Positions 33,228 to 45,500 of a DNA stretch of 64,000 bases are shown piece after piece (positions within the stretch are counted from its first letter, which is position 1; each line of letters opens with the position of its first letter). Source of the DNA: an uncultured Oscillospiraceae bacterium (GTDB lineage: Bacteria; Bacillota; Clostridia; Oscillospirales; Ruminococcaceae); contig CAKSEY010000008.1 of the NCBI GenBank assembly GCA_934448295.1, positions 1 to 64,000 of the forward strand. Reading direction: 5' to 3'. A program made the position numbers and the translations under genes. The notes beneath the pieces are model-generated. The model saw only the letters and a program-made list of their open reading frames with translations. It ran no database searches and was not told the DNA's origin.

Positions 33228-33540
33228 TACGCTGATTTTTCATCCTTGCCTATATCTTTCTTCAAAAGATCATGAAGCTCGTATCCGTCACGGATATCGT
33301 ATTTTTTCATTAGGTCGGGATAGCTTTCAACAAATTTGACTGCAGCTTCGAGCGGCTTTTTACCCTGCCTGATATCGAAAAGCTCAAAGTAATTCCAGAC
33401 ATACGGCGGAACTCCGAACCATTGCGAACAATCATTGCAGTCGAAGTCATAGGTTTCAAAAAGATACCTGTAATAATCCTCGTCAAACAGGGCAAATATC
33501 CTGCTGACCGATAGGCGCGATAGTATTTCTGATACCCATA
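33095..33540 (-). pseudogene. 3' fragment of an unknown gene
   Basis: Coding-like sequence (FALFDEDYYRYLFETYDFD, WFGVPPYVWNYFELFDIRQG, PNIRFGTPDRDRAMYEIM) of about 140 residues, truncated at the 3' end at the junction near 33090 and joined at its 5' end, out of frame, to the HEPN fragment. No function recognised. Confidence 0.4.
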
Positions 33541-33824
33541 AGCTCATTCAGCAAAGTCTGTGCGTCCTTGTCCAGTTCGTATTTGAAAATACCCTTCCAT
33601 TCACGCAGGATCACTCTTATACAGTTGGTTATGTCAAGCGAATCGACAAGTTCTGTATAGTCTCCATATGAAGGCAGTTCCTCGGCATGATCATTAAATA
33701 GGTAAAGAACCTCATCCCACCATTTTGCTTTGTAGGCGTTGTTCATTTCCATGCCGACAAAGCCTGCCAGCAGCGGGTGAAGTATTCTGAGACCTTTCTG
33801 AGCATATTCGAAGTATTCCTGCAT
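33483..33824 (-). pseudogene. Swt1-like HEPN domain protein, truncated
   Basis: 113 residues: GLRILHPLLAGFVGMEMNNA, WWDEVLYLF, and LLNELMGIRNTIAPIGQQD are typical of Swt1-type HEPN domains found at the N-terminus of large defence proteins. The HEPN motif R-N-x-x-x-H reads RNTIAP here, so the catalytic histidine is lost, and the frame stops soon after. The rest of the protein is absent. Probably a dead piece of a defence gene. Confidence 0.55.
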
Positions 33825-34200
33825 GATAGTTCTCCATTTAAGAAAATGGAATAAAGCAAATGTATCAATGGTATTATATCACAAAATGACACTTGCCGTC
33901 AACAGAAATCCTCTCCCATATTTATCGTTGGCAAGTGTTATTCGTTGCAACAGAATTTGCTATACCGCACTGTGATAATTTGCAGTATGCTTTGTAACAA
34001 TCACAAGCATTTCGTTTCCGTTGGTTTCTGATTTTTTATTTTCATTCGGGGTATGGAAATAGAAAATCATGTAGCCTACGCCGAAAAATGGCACAGGCTA
34101 TTGTCAGATGATTAGTCGGAGTCGGCAACTACACAAACGCTAATTTTGATATTTACCGCATATTCTTTAGCGCAACCGGAAATATCCGGTTTTATTTATG
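33825..34200. other. Gap without a supported gene
   Basis: AT-rich. A short minus-strand frame (about 34092 to 33960) reads FFGVGYMIFYFHTPNENKK and could be a fragment of a membrane protein. A small stem ACCGGA/TCCGGT followed by TTTATTT is at 34176-34197. Confidence 0.3.
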
Positions 34201-34374
34201 TCAACCTGCATAATCCCGCAGGTCAAAGCCGTTTTTCCTTGCTATTTCGATCAGCATTTCGGGCGAAGCGTTCTGCACTTGAGAAAGCTCCATCATCGCC
34301 ACCGGAAACATACCCGTCGCCGTGCCGAAATAGTCGATAAGGTCACGGCGCAGTCTTTCAACATCAATAGTCAT
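34201..34374 (-). CDS. 57-residue small phage-associated protein
   Basis: MTIDVERLRRDLIDYFGTAT, then FPVAMMELSQVQNASPEML and ARKNGFDLRDYAG. This small helical protein type (DLxDYFGTA...) recurs in Firmicutes prophages and conjugative elements, usually unannotated. No strong ribosome binding site. Function unknown. Confidence 0.5.
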   Translation of the reverse strand: MTIDVERLRRDLIDYFGTATGMFPVAMMELSQVQNASPEMLIEIARKNGFDLRDYAG

Positions 34375-34468
34375 CAGGTCAGCCTCGCATACATATCGCT
34401 GCTAATTTTATCGGTTTCCACTTGGACTGCTCAATGCACTTTGGAAAAGCGCTCACGAATTATTCACT

Positions 34469-35122
34469 TTACCATCCCATATAGACATCACACGTCATGA
34501 AGCAATCGACCCAGCTGCGTATTTCAAAATCGCTGCCATTCTTTTCGACCGCACGCCAGCCTTTCAGCATCTGAGGTATGTACGACTGTATTCTTGAAAT
34601 CAGCTTACCATAAAAATAGTGTCCCATTATTACAGAGTTAGGGGAGCATGCATGTCCATGAGCATGCCAGATTTTCTTTTCAGTTCCATCGACGCATACG
34701 GGGATATGCCCGAACAGCGTCATGTCCGTTGCCCTGTGTTTATGGTCAGCCGGGTAACGGCAGCGGAATGTCTTATTGTCACTCACCGAACGCTCAAGCT
34801 CATAGGTATAGTTAGTTGTCAGAATATCTGTGAACGGAAGCTCAAGCACCCTTTGGGTAAAGGCTTTCTGTTCCTCGTTCAGAGCGATCGACTTCAGCCT
34901 TTCAGATAGTCCTACCATTGCTTTATCAACATTATCATTCGACGCAGCTACTATCTGCATATTATAAGGGAGCTTTTTCAGAATATCCTGTGATATATTT
35001 ACGCCATATCTTTTGGCAGTATCGTTGATTATACTATCCCACTTTTCAGCGATTTGAATACGCTGTGCTATACCATTTCCAACAAACAGAACCGGTCTTT
35101 TCTTTTCCATATCATTTTCCAT
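34469..35122 (-). pseudogene. SIR2-like (SIR2_2) defence protein, 3'-truncated
   Basis: 217 residues. FVGNGIAQRIQ gives the NAD-binding start, TTNYTYELE the conserved asparagine, IWHAHGHACSPNSVIMGHYF the catalytic-histidine region of SIR2-like proteins. In the family this is followed by a further stretch after DVYxLG completing the Rossmann fold; here it ends DVYMGW and stops. Such proteins destroy NAD during phage infection in several defence systems. The truncation probably inactivates it. Two ATG codons near 35122 and 35110 could be the start. Confidence 0.65.
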
Positions 35123-35266
35123 TCAATAAAGAATTGCGTTTGGGCTGCTTATATCCCATATATTTCGTCACATTCAATATATTTCAATTATTTTTTGCCC
35201 GAATTTTTATTCATATTATACCACAAATCATTACAACTGTCAATACGAAAAGATGATATGGTCAAT

Positions 35267-35400
35267 ACAGTTTTACACATTTCACTCAAAAATATTCCAT
35301 TGCGGCGCCTACTAATATGCCTGTCCTTATCAGAGTAATATCTGTGGTGCTTGTCAGTCGGAGTCATTTCTCCTACCGAATGGCATGAGCACGTCCAGAA
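35267..35400 (-). mobile_element. Remnant of the IS3-family element
   Basis: GGTCAATACAGTTTTACACATTTC-like end sequence matches the left IS end at 9085 onward, and the minus strand reads RYYSDKD, as at the end of orfB. About 130 bp remain. It lies between the SIR2 and Res genes. Confidence 0.6.
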
Positions 35401-35432
35401 ATCGAATGACCCAGAATAACCGTCATGTCATG

Positions 35433-35476
35433 AATTGCCCCCGAAATCTACGAGATTTCGGGGGCAATTTTGTTCG
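35433..35476. terminator. Strong bidirectional terminator
   Basis: AATTGCCCCCGAAATC and GATTTCGGGGGCAATT form a perfect 16-bp stem around TACGA, followed by TTGTT on the plus strand and preceded by A-rich DNA on the other side. It would end transcripts of the restriction island. Confidence 0.85.
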
Positions 35477-35515
35477 GAAAGCCGTTCGGGAATCTATATC
35501 CGGGAAAGCACCGAT

Positions 35516-38500
35516 TTACGGACGTATCTTATCTAACTCCGAAGAAGTCATGATGTTTAGCAGGCTCTGATAGCTGTCCACATCATGATAAACCACATTA
35601 TCCGTGGATATCTCGTTGAACAGCTTACGGGCGCAGGATATCTTTGCTTTCTCTATTGGCCTGATGTCAAGGGAATCCATCGTTCCCTTGGTTTCTGCTA
35701 TGAAGAAGATATGCCTGACAGTGCCGTCATGGAATGCAATAGCCCAGTCCGGGGAGTAATTCCCGACAGGGGTTGGAATTGAGAAGCCCTTGGGCAGCTT
35801 GGCATAAACGCAGACCTCTGCCGCACTGTCGAGGTCTTTTACAAAGCGCCGTTCGACGCTCTGTTCAGCAGTACCGTCTGTGAACACATAATCCTGCACC
35901 GCCTTGGTTGCCTTGAATGCCGCCTCGTAATCCAGCGCGCCCTTGCTTGCTGTGAATATCGAATTGTCATACGGTTCCTTGGCGCTTTCAGTGTAGGTGA
36001 TGTGATCTACTATCGTTGTTGCTTTCTGCTCTTTGATGAGCTTTGTTACCTTGGTTATAAACTCCTCGGGATTGTTTTTGAACATATACAGCTTGTCGAG
36101 CCTTATACCCTTTAGAATCGCTGCGGCTGTCTTTCGGGTAAGTGTAGTTCCTGTGGCGATTTTGCCCACAAGGTCGTACTTTATCCTGCTGGATTCCGCG
36201 TGTTTCAGCGTCTTAGTGCGCGTTTTTTCTCCGCTGAACGAATCGCCGCGGTCTATTTCGTGCTCGTCTATATCGTCTTTCTGTCTGCCGATAGTGGCAG
36301 TGTATTGCAGCTCGGATACAAACAGCTTATCATTGATATGCGCTATGGATTTTGAAATAAGCTCATCGCTGTCGAAACTTACGGTATACGCATACTTGTG
36401 ATTGATGTATCCCCACAGAGTCTGGAATTCCTGCTTGTAGAAGTTATCGTTGAGCGGGTTTTCCTTTATCTTTGTCTTTGCCGCATTGCTTATCATGCCG
36501 TCAAGCACGCTCGGGTCAAATACGCTTTGGATAAGCAGCTGAACTCCTTGGGTAATATTACTGATTTCGTCCGGAAGCGCCTCAATGCAGTGATTTTCAA
36601 GGTCGGCACGGTACTTGTCCGTAACCTTGTCATCGTTGTCGATGTAGTCGTTTTTCAGCAGATAGCGGTAAATGCTGCGCGCCTGCTTGTCGTCAATCGT
36701 TATCTGCTCTCCGCTGTCTGCGGTTATGCACTTACCCTTGAAATAGGATTCCGTAGCCTTTGTGGGACGGTCGTAAAGCACGCTCTTTATATCGGACTGC
36801 AAATCTGCAACGAACGTTTTATAGCTCTCGGAGGCAATCACCGTCAGCATATTCACCTTGTGGACATCATCACCGAGCGCCTGGGCGTCCATACGGCTGC
36901 CCTGCTGATTTACGCAAAGACGCAGCCCTCTGCCTACTTCCTGGCGCTTGGCTGTATTGCTGTCGGAATGCTTCAGCGTGCATATCTGGAACACGTTGGG
37001 ATTATCCCAGCCCTCGCGCAGTGCGGAATGCGAGAATATAAACCGGGTAGGCTCCTCAAAGCTGAGCAGCCGCTCCTTGTTCTTCAGAATCAAATCGTAT
37101 GCTGATATATCATCAGAAAACTCACTGCCGCGTTTCAGCGTGCTGTCTATGCTCTTTCCGGTTTTCTTGTCAATGCTGAAATAGCCCTTGTGGACTGCCC
37201 TGGGGTCAGAGCAGGTGCTTTTCAGATAACGCTGATACGGCGTGTCCTCAAAGGAAAGATAGTCATTCAGCACGCTGAGATATTCTTCCTCGAAAATCTG
37301 CGCGTACTCACCCGGGACTTCCTCGTTTTCATCGTTGTAGCTGCGGTACTTTGCAACCTCATCGATGAAGAACAGCGACAGGTTTTTTATGCCCATGTTA
37401 TACAGCGTTTCCTCTTTCTCGAAATGAGAGAGGATAGTTTCGCGTATCTGAATACGGCGCATATCCTTTTCGGAAATGTCGCCGGTTATCTCATTGGTGC
37501 TTATCACCTCGCCGTTGGTGAAGGTAACAGCTCCGCTCACCGGGTCGATAGTCTGCACAACATATCCGCTGTACTGTCCCATTTCGTTTGAGGTGTTGAA
37601 CAGATTATCGCCGACATTTATCAGTCGCATTTCACGGTTGATTTTCTCCGTGTATTTTATTTCAAGTTCAATTCGTGCAACCGGCGGTTTCTTCGCAGAA
37701 ACGATAATGCTTTCAAGGAACAGATAGCTGTCCGTGCCGCGGAAGTTCTTCACCTCGAAACCCTTGACCTCGATTTTCTTTACAAGGCGCTTGTTGTAAG
37801 CGTCCAGCGCGTCAAGGACGTACACAAGGTTATGCTGTTTTGCGTGGGTCGCGGAGTAATTAAGCGCAAAGAGCGGATCAAAGTTTTTCAGCGCTTTCTG
37901 CGTTACATCGCCGCCCATTTTCTGCGGCTCGTCAAGAATGATAATCGGGCGGTTCGCTTTGATAACGTCGATAGGTCTGCGGGAGCCGAACTCATCGCGC
38001 TTGGAATAAATGATACGCGCTTCCTTGCTCTTGCCGTCCTCTTTCAGGGAGGACGCGAATGCCTGCGTGTTGATTATCATTACGTTGATACCGCCATCTG
38101 AGGAAAATGCGTCAAGCTGCGTGAGATTCGAGCTGTTGTATACGAAGAACCGCGCACGCTTTCCGTAATGCTCCATGAAATGCTCGGCGGTTATCTCAAA
38201 GGTCTTTTTCACGCCCTCGCGGATCGCAATGCTCGGAACGACAACGATAAACTTGCTCCAGCCGTACTGCTTGTTCAGCTCGAACATCGTTTTTATGTAG
38301 ACGTACGTCTTGCCCGTTCCGGTTTCCATTTCGATATCAAGACTGCACCTGCCCAGATCCTTTACCAAAGCGGAGGAAAGCTTGATATTATTCACGGTCT
38401 GCTGTTTACGGATATTCATGAGAAGCTGCTCGTCGGTGAGCTGTATATTCTCGTTCTTGAATCCGGTGTCGGCGTAGATTTCCTCGTCCTCAAGGAGAGA

Positions 38501-38644
38501 AAGCTGGCTGTCCGCAGGTTTGTTTTCAATTCCACGGTCGCGCAGGTAGGCAGCGTTCGCGTGCATTCCCTGACCACGGAATATGTTTACTACGGCTTCG
38601 ACTGCTTCGGTCTGATACTGCTGAATTTTAAATGTGAATTTCAT
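35516..38644 (-). CDS. res: Type III restriction enzyme, Res subunit
   Basis: 1042 residues from ATG 38644. Superfamily 2 motor: GTGKT at 109-113 (motif I), DEPQ at 238-241 (motif II), NYSAT (motif III), and RQEVGRGLRLCVNQQG (motif VI). The C-terminal endonuclease domain has the PD...ExK pattern in YSPDWAIAFHDGT and FFIAETKGT. With Mod it would translocate and cut unmethylated DNA. Only 8 bases separate it from the CpXC gene. The frame is intact, so Res stays expressed whether Mod is on or off; type III Res needs Mod for target recognition, so off cells should not be damaged. Confidence 0.95.
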   Translation of the reverse strand: MKFTFKIQQYQTEAVEAVVNIFRGQGMHANAAYLRDRGIENKPADSQLSLLEDEEIYADTGFKNENIQLTDEQLLMNIRKQQTVNNIKLSSALVKDLGRCSLDIEMETGTGKTYVYIKTMFELNKQYGWSKFIVVVPSIAIREGVKKTFEITAEHFMEHYGKRARFFVYNSSNLTQLDAFSSDGGINVMIINTQAFASSLKEDGKSKEARIIYSKRDEFGSRRPIDVIKANRPIIILDEPQKMGGDVTQKALKNFDPLFALNYSATHAKQHNLVYVLDALDAYNKRLVKKIEVKGFEVKNFRGTDSYLFLESIIVSAKKPPVARIELEIKYTEKINREMRLINVGDNLFNTSNEMGQYSGYVVQTIDPVSGAVTFTNGEVISTNEITGDISEKDMRRIQIRETILSHFEKEETLYNMGIKNLSLFFIDEVAKYRSYNDENEEVPGEYAQIFEEEYLSVLNDYLSFEDTPYQRYLKSTCSDPRAVHKGYFSIDKKTGKSIDSTLKRGSEFSDDISAYDLILKNKERLLSFEEPTRFIFSHSALREGWDNPNVFQICTLKHSDSNTAKRQEVGRGLRLCVNQQGSRMDAQALGDDVHKVNMLTVIASESYKTFVADLQSDIKSVLYDRPTKATESYFKGKCITADSGEQITIDDKQARSIYRYLLKNDYIDNDDKVTDKYRADLENHCIEALPDEISNITQGVQLLIQSVFDPSVLDGMISNAAKTKIKENPLNDNFYKQEFQTLWGYINHKYAYTVSFDSDELISKSIAHINDKLFVSELQYTATIGRQKDDIDEHEIDRGDSFSGEKTRTKTLKHAESSRIKYDLVGKIATGTTLTRKTAAAILKGIRLDKLYMFKNNPEEFITKVTKLIKEQKATTIVDHITYTESAKEPYDNSIFTASKGALDYEAAFKATKAVQDYVFTDGTAEQSVERRFVKDLDSAAEVCVYAKLPKGFSIPTPVGNYSPDWAIAFHDGTVRHIFFIAETKGTMDSLDIRPIEKAKISCARKLFNEISTDNVVYHDVDSYQSLLNIMTSSELDKIRP

Positions 38645-38652
38645 CCACAGCC

Positions 38653-39318
38653 TCACTTACCAAACAGACTTCTTGCCCATGCAAAATCGTAAATATAATA
38701 TTCCTGCGGGTTATTTCCTATCTTGTCTTTGAATCTTCTAGCGACATCATCATATAATTTTTGGGGAACCGGCACATGGGCAATAGCCTTGTTGTCATGA
38801 ATAAAAAGTATCCGGTTTTCGCCATCATCGCCGGCATTGAACACAATGGCGTCTATCTTATCATCCGGATATTCTTCAGACATCATTCCAAGGGAAAGGA
38901 GCTTGATTATTTCAATAACTCTGTCGTCAAGTCCGGCGTCAAATATATGTATCTTCTCCTGCAGTTCCCATACGAAAGTAACAATGCGGAACTTGTATTG
39001 TAAGTAATCTTTGTCCATGCCAAAATCGGATGACATATTCTTTGTATCAGACAACGCCTGGGCGGTCTCTTTTATGGCTTTCTCGTCGTCAGGCACAAGA
39101 TAAATCATCAGCTTATTATCCATATCATGATAAAGAGTCGTATAGCTTACCGGGTTGAGCGTGCCGCACTCAGGGCACTTGAACATAAACGCTTCGCTAT
39201 TCAGGACTTTTTCTTTCATTTCCGGGTTGATCTGAACATTTATGCTCTGCCATACAGTAAAGTCGCTTTCCTTTTTGCATTTTGAACAGGTAGCCTTAAC
39301 AACACAATGCTTAGACAT
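38653..39318 (-). CDS. CpXC domain protein
   Basis: 221 residues with an N-terminal zinc ribbon of CpXC type: CSKCKKESDFTVWQSIN and FKCPECGTLNPVSYTTLYHD, followed by a helical C-terminal half (ELQEKIHIFDAGLDDRVIEI). Role unknown; proteins with this domain are often small and associated with unrelated loci. Its place between mod and res is unusual and suggests either cargo or an accessory of the restriction system. Confidence 0.75.
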   Translation of the reverse strand: MSKHCVVKATCSKCKKESDFTVWQSINVQINPEMKEKVLNSEAFMFKCPECGTLNPVSYTTLYHDMDNKLMIYLVPDDEKAIKETAQALSDTKNMSSDFGMDKDYLQYKFRIVTFVWELQEKIHIFDAGLDDRVIEIIKLLSLGMMSEEYPDDKIDAIVFNAGDDGENRILFIHDNKAIAHVPVPQKLYDDVARRFKDKIGNNPQEYYIYDFAWARSLFGK

Positions 39319-39347
39319 AATTTAATCCTCCATAATATATTAATTTC

Positions 39348-41302
<1,955 letters not shown>

Positions 41303-41305
41303 GGT

Positions 41306-41406
41306 TTAATTCGTAATTCGTAATGCGTAATTCGTAATCAGTAATACGCAGCCGCCTGCATAAAGCAGAACAATTACGCATTACGAATTACGCATTACGC
41401 ATTATA
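41306..41406. repeat. AATTCGTAATGCG-type palindromic repeat, copy 3
   Basis: About 100 bp between mod and the four-helix-bundle gene: left arm TAATTCGTAATTCGTAATGC, a core with GCAGCCGCCTGC, right arm ATTACGCATTACGAATTACG. Confidence 0.8.
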
Positions 41407-41418
41407 AACTCTTCCTCC

Positions 41419-41766
41419 TTATTTAGAATTTTTGGTTATAGACATTAAAAGCCTGAGTATTTCCTGACAGTCTGAATATATGCTTTCAAAAGCATTATCC
41501 GGGATATATCCGCTCTCATTCAGCAATTCGAGCCAATATTCGGTTTCGCTTGCCTCCTTAAGCGCTATACACATTCTGGCATAGAAATCTGCCTTACTCT
41601 GACCGCGTATCGCTTCCTTGACATTTGCGCCGATACTTGTGCCAGAGCGTAAAACCTGCTTTGACAAAACAAATTCTTTCTTATTATCACACAGGAATTT
41701 GTAAAGCCTGATGATACGCAAAGCAAAAGATTTGCTCTTGTCAACAATAATATTATCTGTTTTCAC
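41419..41766 (-). CDS. Four-helix-bundle protein (S23 / 23S rRNA intervening-sequence type)
   Basis: 115 residues from GTG 41766 after GGGGAGG. Typical family features: SFALRIIRLYKFL, VLSKQVLRSGTSIGANVKEA, FYARMCIALKEASETEYWLE. These proteins form small helical bundles; they were first found inside 23S rRNA insertions and recur as cargo in variable loci, with unknown function. No rRNA is present here. Flanked on both sides by palindromic repeats, so it may have been inserted with them. Confidence 0.9.
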   Translation of the reverse strand: MKTDNIIVDKSKSFALRIIRLYKFLCDNKKEFVLSKQVLRSGTSIGANVKEAIRGQSKADFYARMCIALKEASETEYWLELLNESGYIPDNAFESIYSDCQEILRLLMSITKNSK

Positions 41767-41779
41767 GTTTCCTCCCCTC

Positions 41780-41811
41780 AATTACGCATTACGCATTACG
41801 AATTACGCATT
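41780..41811. repeat. AATTCGTAATGCG-type repeat, copy 4
   Basis: AATTACGCATTACGCATTACG array overlapping the 3' end of the DUF4391 gene; it supplies the final codons MRNS and the stop. Confidence 0.75.
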
Positions 41812-42392
41812 TTTTTGATTTTCTGCACAAACTCAAATTTCTTCTTCGGCTGCTTCTCCGCCCGTGCGAGTTTCTCAAGCTTTGCGATTTCCTTTTCCAG
41901 CTTCGCACGCTCGTCATCTGCGGCTATCTGCTCGTTAAGGGAATTGCCCTCCTCAACGGTGATGTCGCCGACCTGCGTGACGATATTCTCCCATACTGCG
42001 TCAAGGTTCGTTCCGTTAAGCTGCACAGTACATTCTGCGGTTTTCTTCCATGCGGATTGCAGCAGCTTTGTGCGGTACACCGCAAGTCGGCATTTGTCCT
42101 CGAACTCCAGCACCATCAGCATATTCTGCGGGATCAGCTTTGACAGCGAGATGATGTTGCGCTCATCGTAATCCCGGGTTTTCAGCGAGATAAGCAGCAC
42201 ATAGAACGACTTCACCGTTTCGCCCTCCGGGATTATTGTGGTATTGGCCGACACCTCGTTGACTATCGTGATTTTGGAAATATCTGCGTCAAAACGGTCT
42301 TTCTGCGCCGTGTTCATCAGGAATTTCGCGTATATTGCCTTTTTCGGAAGCTGCTTTGACAGCTCCGTTTGTTTAGGTAAACCAAGAAACAT
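41796..42392 (-). CDS. DUF4391 domain protein
   Basis: 198 residues from ATG 42392 (MFLGLPKQTELSKQLPKKAI). The family is common next to SNF2 helicases in type III restriction clusters; its biochemical role is unknown. Conserved look: ISKITIVNEVSANTTIIPEG and a basic coiled coil at the end (KLEKEIAKLEKLARAEKQPK). The last residues and stop come from a palindromic repeat, so the native end may have been slightly different. Confidence 0.8.
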   Translation of the reverse strand: MFLGLPKQTELSKQLPKKAIYAKFLMNTAQKDRFDADISKITIVNEVSANTTIIPEGETVKSFYVLLISLKTRDYDERNIISLSKLIPQNMLMVLEFEDKCRLAVYRTKLLQSAWKKTAECTVQLNGTNLDAVWENIVTQVGDITVEEGNSLNEQIAADDERAKLEKEIAKLEKLARAEKQPKKKFEFVQKIKKMRNS

Positions 42393-42409
42393 TATCACTC
42401 CAATCAATT

Positions 42410-42565
42410 TAATTCGTAATGCACATATTTCAATTCGTAATTCGTAATGCGTAATGCATAATGAATGTGCCGCCTACGGCGGTTATTTTAATTCGATACA
42501 ATCGGAATACTGCCGCGACAGCGGCACCAAAATTACGAATTACGCATTACGAATTACGCATTACA
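42410..42565. repeat. AATTCGTAATGCG-type palindromic repeat, copy 5
   Basis: About 155 bp between the helicase and DUF4391 genes with arms AATTCGTAATTCGTAATGCG and CGAATTACGCATTAC and an inner GC-rich stem (GCCGCCTACGGCGG). It supplies the stop codon of the helicase gene. Confidence 0.8.
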
Positions 42566-45500
42566 AGAAAGCATATCAGCTCGAAATCATCAAGCCCCTT
42601 TATCTCGTCCTCCAGGAAGCTTACCTGACCGCCGCCGAGGAAGTCGTCAATGTCGCTTTCCTCCTTGACTTCGATTATCGAGGATATCGCCAGTCCGAGC
42701 AGCCGTGACACGTCCGCCATGTTCTTGCCGTCCCGGGTCTGTTTGTTGAATTCACGATACAGCTCGGGGAGCGGCTCGGTCTTTCCGCGGCAGATATGGC
42801 GCATTCTGTCCAGCATTGCTTTCGGGGAGAGGTGGTCGCATACAACGTCGCCGTCCTCGGAAATGTAGACCATGTAATACGGGTGCAGGCGGTTCCGACC
42901 CTCGATATTCACGCTGTCAGAGCGGTTTTTCAGCACGAAAATAACTCCGGGAGGGCAGTTGTCAGACGCAGGAGCGACTGTGTGCAGCCCGAAAGGCACT
43001 TTGTCCATGTCCGGGTGGTTCTTCTGGTATTCGATGGCGTCCGTGCGGAATTCATTCAGACCAAGGTCAACTATGGAAATTCCGCCCGTCATATCCTCGA
43101 TATCCACGACTTCTTCCTTGAGGCGTTTAAGTTGTTCCTTGCGGTATTCAAGGTCGTTCTTCTCGTCGTCACTGAGCAGGTTGTCGTCGCCGGTCGCAGT
43201 CATATCGACTATCTTCATGCGCGTTTCAACGGTAGCTTTCAGGTTTATGTATTCGTCAAGCGTTACGTCCGGCCAGAAATTCACAAGCTGAATGACCTGG
43301 TTTCGGCTGCCGATACGGTCGATTCGTCCGAAGCGCTGTATTATGCGAACAGGGTTCCAGTGAATGTCGTAGTTTATCAGGAAGTCGCAGTCCTGGAGGT
43401 TCTGACCCTCGGAAATGCAGTCGGTTGCGATAAGCACGTCGATAGTCGTGTTATCGTCCGGCATGAGCATTGCCTTATCCTTTGAAATCGGCGAAAAGCA
43501 AGTGAGAACCGTGTTCATGTCAGCGCGCTGGAGCTTCGCGGTTGTCCGACCCTCGACTGAACCTGTTATCATTGCCGTGTCCAGCCCGAATTTCTCCTTG
43601 ATGAACGGACTTACATTATCATAGAGATACTGCGCTGTGTCCGCGAACGCCGTGAATATAATAACTTTTTTGTTGCCATCGTTTATGGGGTTGGTTATCT
43701 TGTCAGAAAGCACGCTGAGCAGCTTCTGGAGCTTACAATCGTACATCGGTGTGATGTCCTCAACGTTTATCGTGATGAGGTCGAGGATTTCCTTGTCATG
43801 CACAAGGCTTCTTTTCCACGAAACATAGTCCATATCCACAAGGTCGATCTGGACTTTCTTGCCGAATGTGAACAGCTCCTCGCTCTCCATATCATCATAA
43901 TCAAGGCTTTCACGGTCGGTGATGTCGTTGAGTTCAAGCTGCAATCCTACGCCCTTGTCGAAGGCGTCGATTTTCCTTATCGTGTTTTCAATAAGCTCAC
44001 GGATACGTTTTAGCGTAAGATTAAACGAGTACACGGAGCTTTCCATACGCTTCATGAGATTTATCGCCATCAGCCGGCGTATTCCCTGTTCACGGTTAGC
44101 CTGCGTAAGTCCGGAGCTGACCTTGTTCTTGTCGTACAGCGCTTCATATTTTGCGATACGGCTGGGAAGTATATAGTGTGATGGACGGTAAATATCCAGA
44201 TCAAGCAGGCATAGCTGACTGAAAATCTCGTTGTATGTAACGGACTTTTTGAGGTCGGTGAGCGGCGGCGCAAGCGGAATAGGCTTCAGCCGCGTCGGGA
44301 AAGAACCGATATCGCCGGTATCGTAATATTTCTGGATATGCTTGCGTGAACGCGCTATCGTCACGGAATCCAGCAGCTCGAAGAAATCAAAGCTGAGCAT
44401 TTTCAGCAGGCTGTCAGTAGTGCGCTCGGCAGGTTCCCACTTGCTCCAGGTGTTGAATGCTTTCTGCGCGTCACGGAATATCTCGTCAATTGTTCGCTTG
44501 GTATCCAGCTTATCGTTTATGAGGCTGGAATCACCCTCGTAAGCGAGCGCAAGCTGATTTTTCAGGTCGTTGAAACGGTTATTTACCGGCGTTGCGGACA
44601 GCATAAGCACTTTGGTCTTTACGCCCCTGCGAATAACTTTGTTCAGCAGGCGCTGATAGCGGTTTTCCTTTTCGTCATCGCCGTCAGAGGGTTTGCCTCC
44701 GTTGCGGAAATTGTGGGACTCGTCTATTACTATGAGGTCGTAATTACTCCAGTTTACACGGCTGAGATCAATGCCGTTTGAAAAACCACCTGTGCGGTTG
44801 AGGTCAGTATGGTACAGTACAGCGTAATTCAAACGGTCGGAAGCAATGGGATTGTTGACATAGTTATCCTTATATGTATTCCAGTTATTGGAGAGCTTTT
44901 TCGGGCAGAGTACAAGAACATTCTTGTTGCGCTCCTGGTAGTACTTTATCACCGCAAGGGCGGTGAATGTCTTGCCAAGACCTACGCTGTCTGCAAGAAT
45001 GCAGCCGTTGAATTTTTCCAGCTTGCTGATTATAGCAAGCACAGCGTCCTTCTGAAAATTATACAGCATGGACCATATCTTGCTTTGTTTGAGTCCAACT
45101 CCCTCGTTTGGAAGCTCGTCCTCGCTTATCACACGCAGATACTCGCTGAAAATGTTGTATATGGTAACAAAGTAAATGAACTCCGGGGAATTTTCATTAT
45201 AGGCGGTAGTTATGTTGTCAATTACGACGTCGGTAACGTCCTGCATTTTGGCGCTGTCGTTCCAGAGCGCGTCGAAATTCCGGAGCATCATTTCAGACAC
45301 AGGCGATCCGTTCTTCATGATCCCGACATAGGCGTTGTTACCACGTTCACAGCCAAGATCGACAGTAGTAAAACCATTAACGGGATAGTAGTTGATATCG
45401 TCAACGTTTATCATTCCCTGGATATGATCAGACGTCACATTGGAGCGAAATTTTACTTTCTGGCGTATCCAGTCAGCACATTCTTTTGCTATGGCTTTCT

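Noticed and set aside
41419..41766. A 23S rRNA intervening sequence around the S23-like gene
   Set aside because: No rRNA sequence is present; the protein family also occurs as free cargo.
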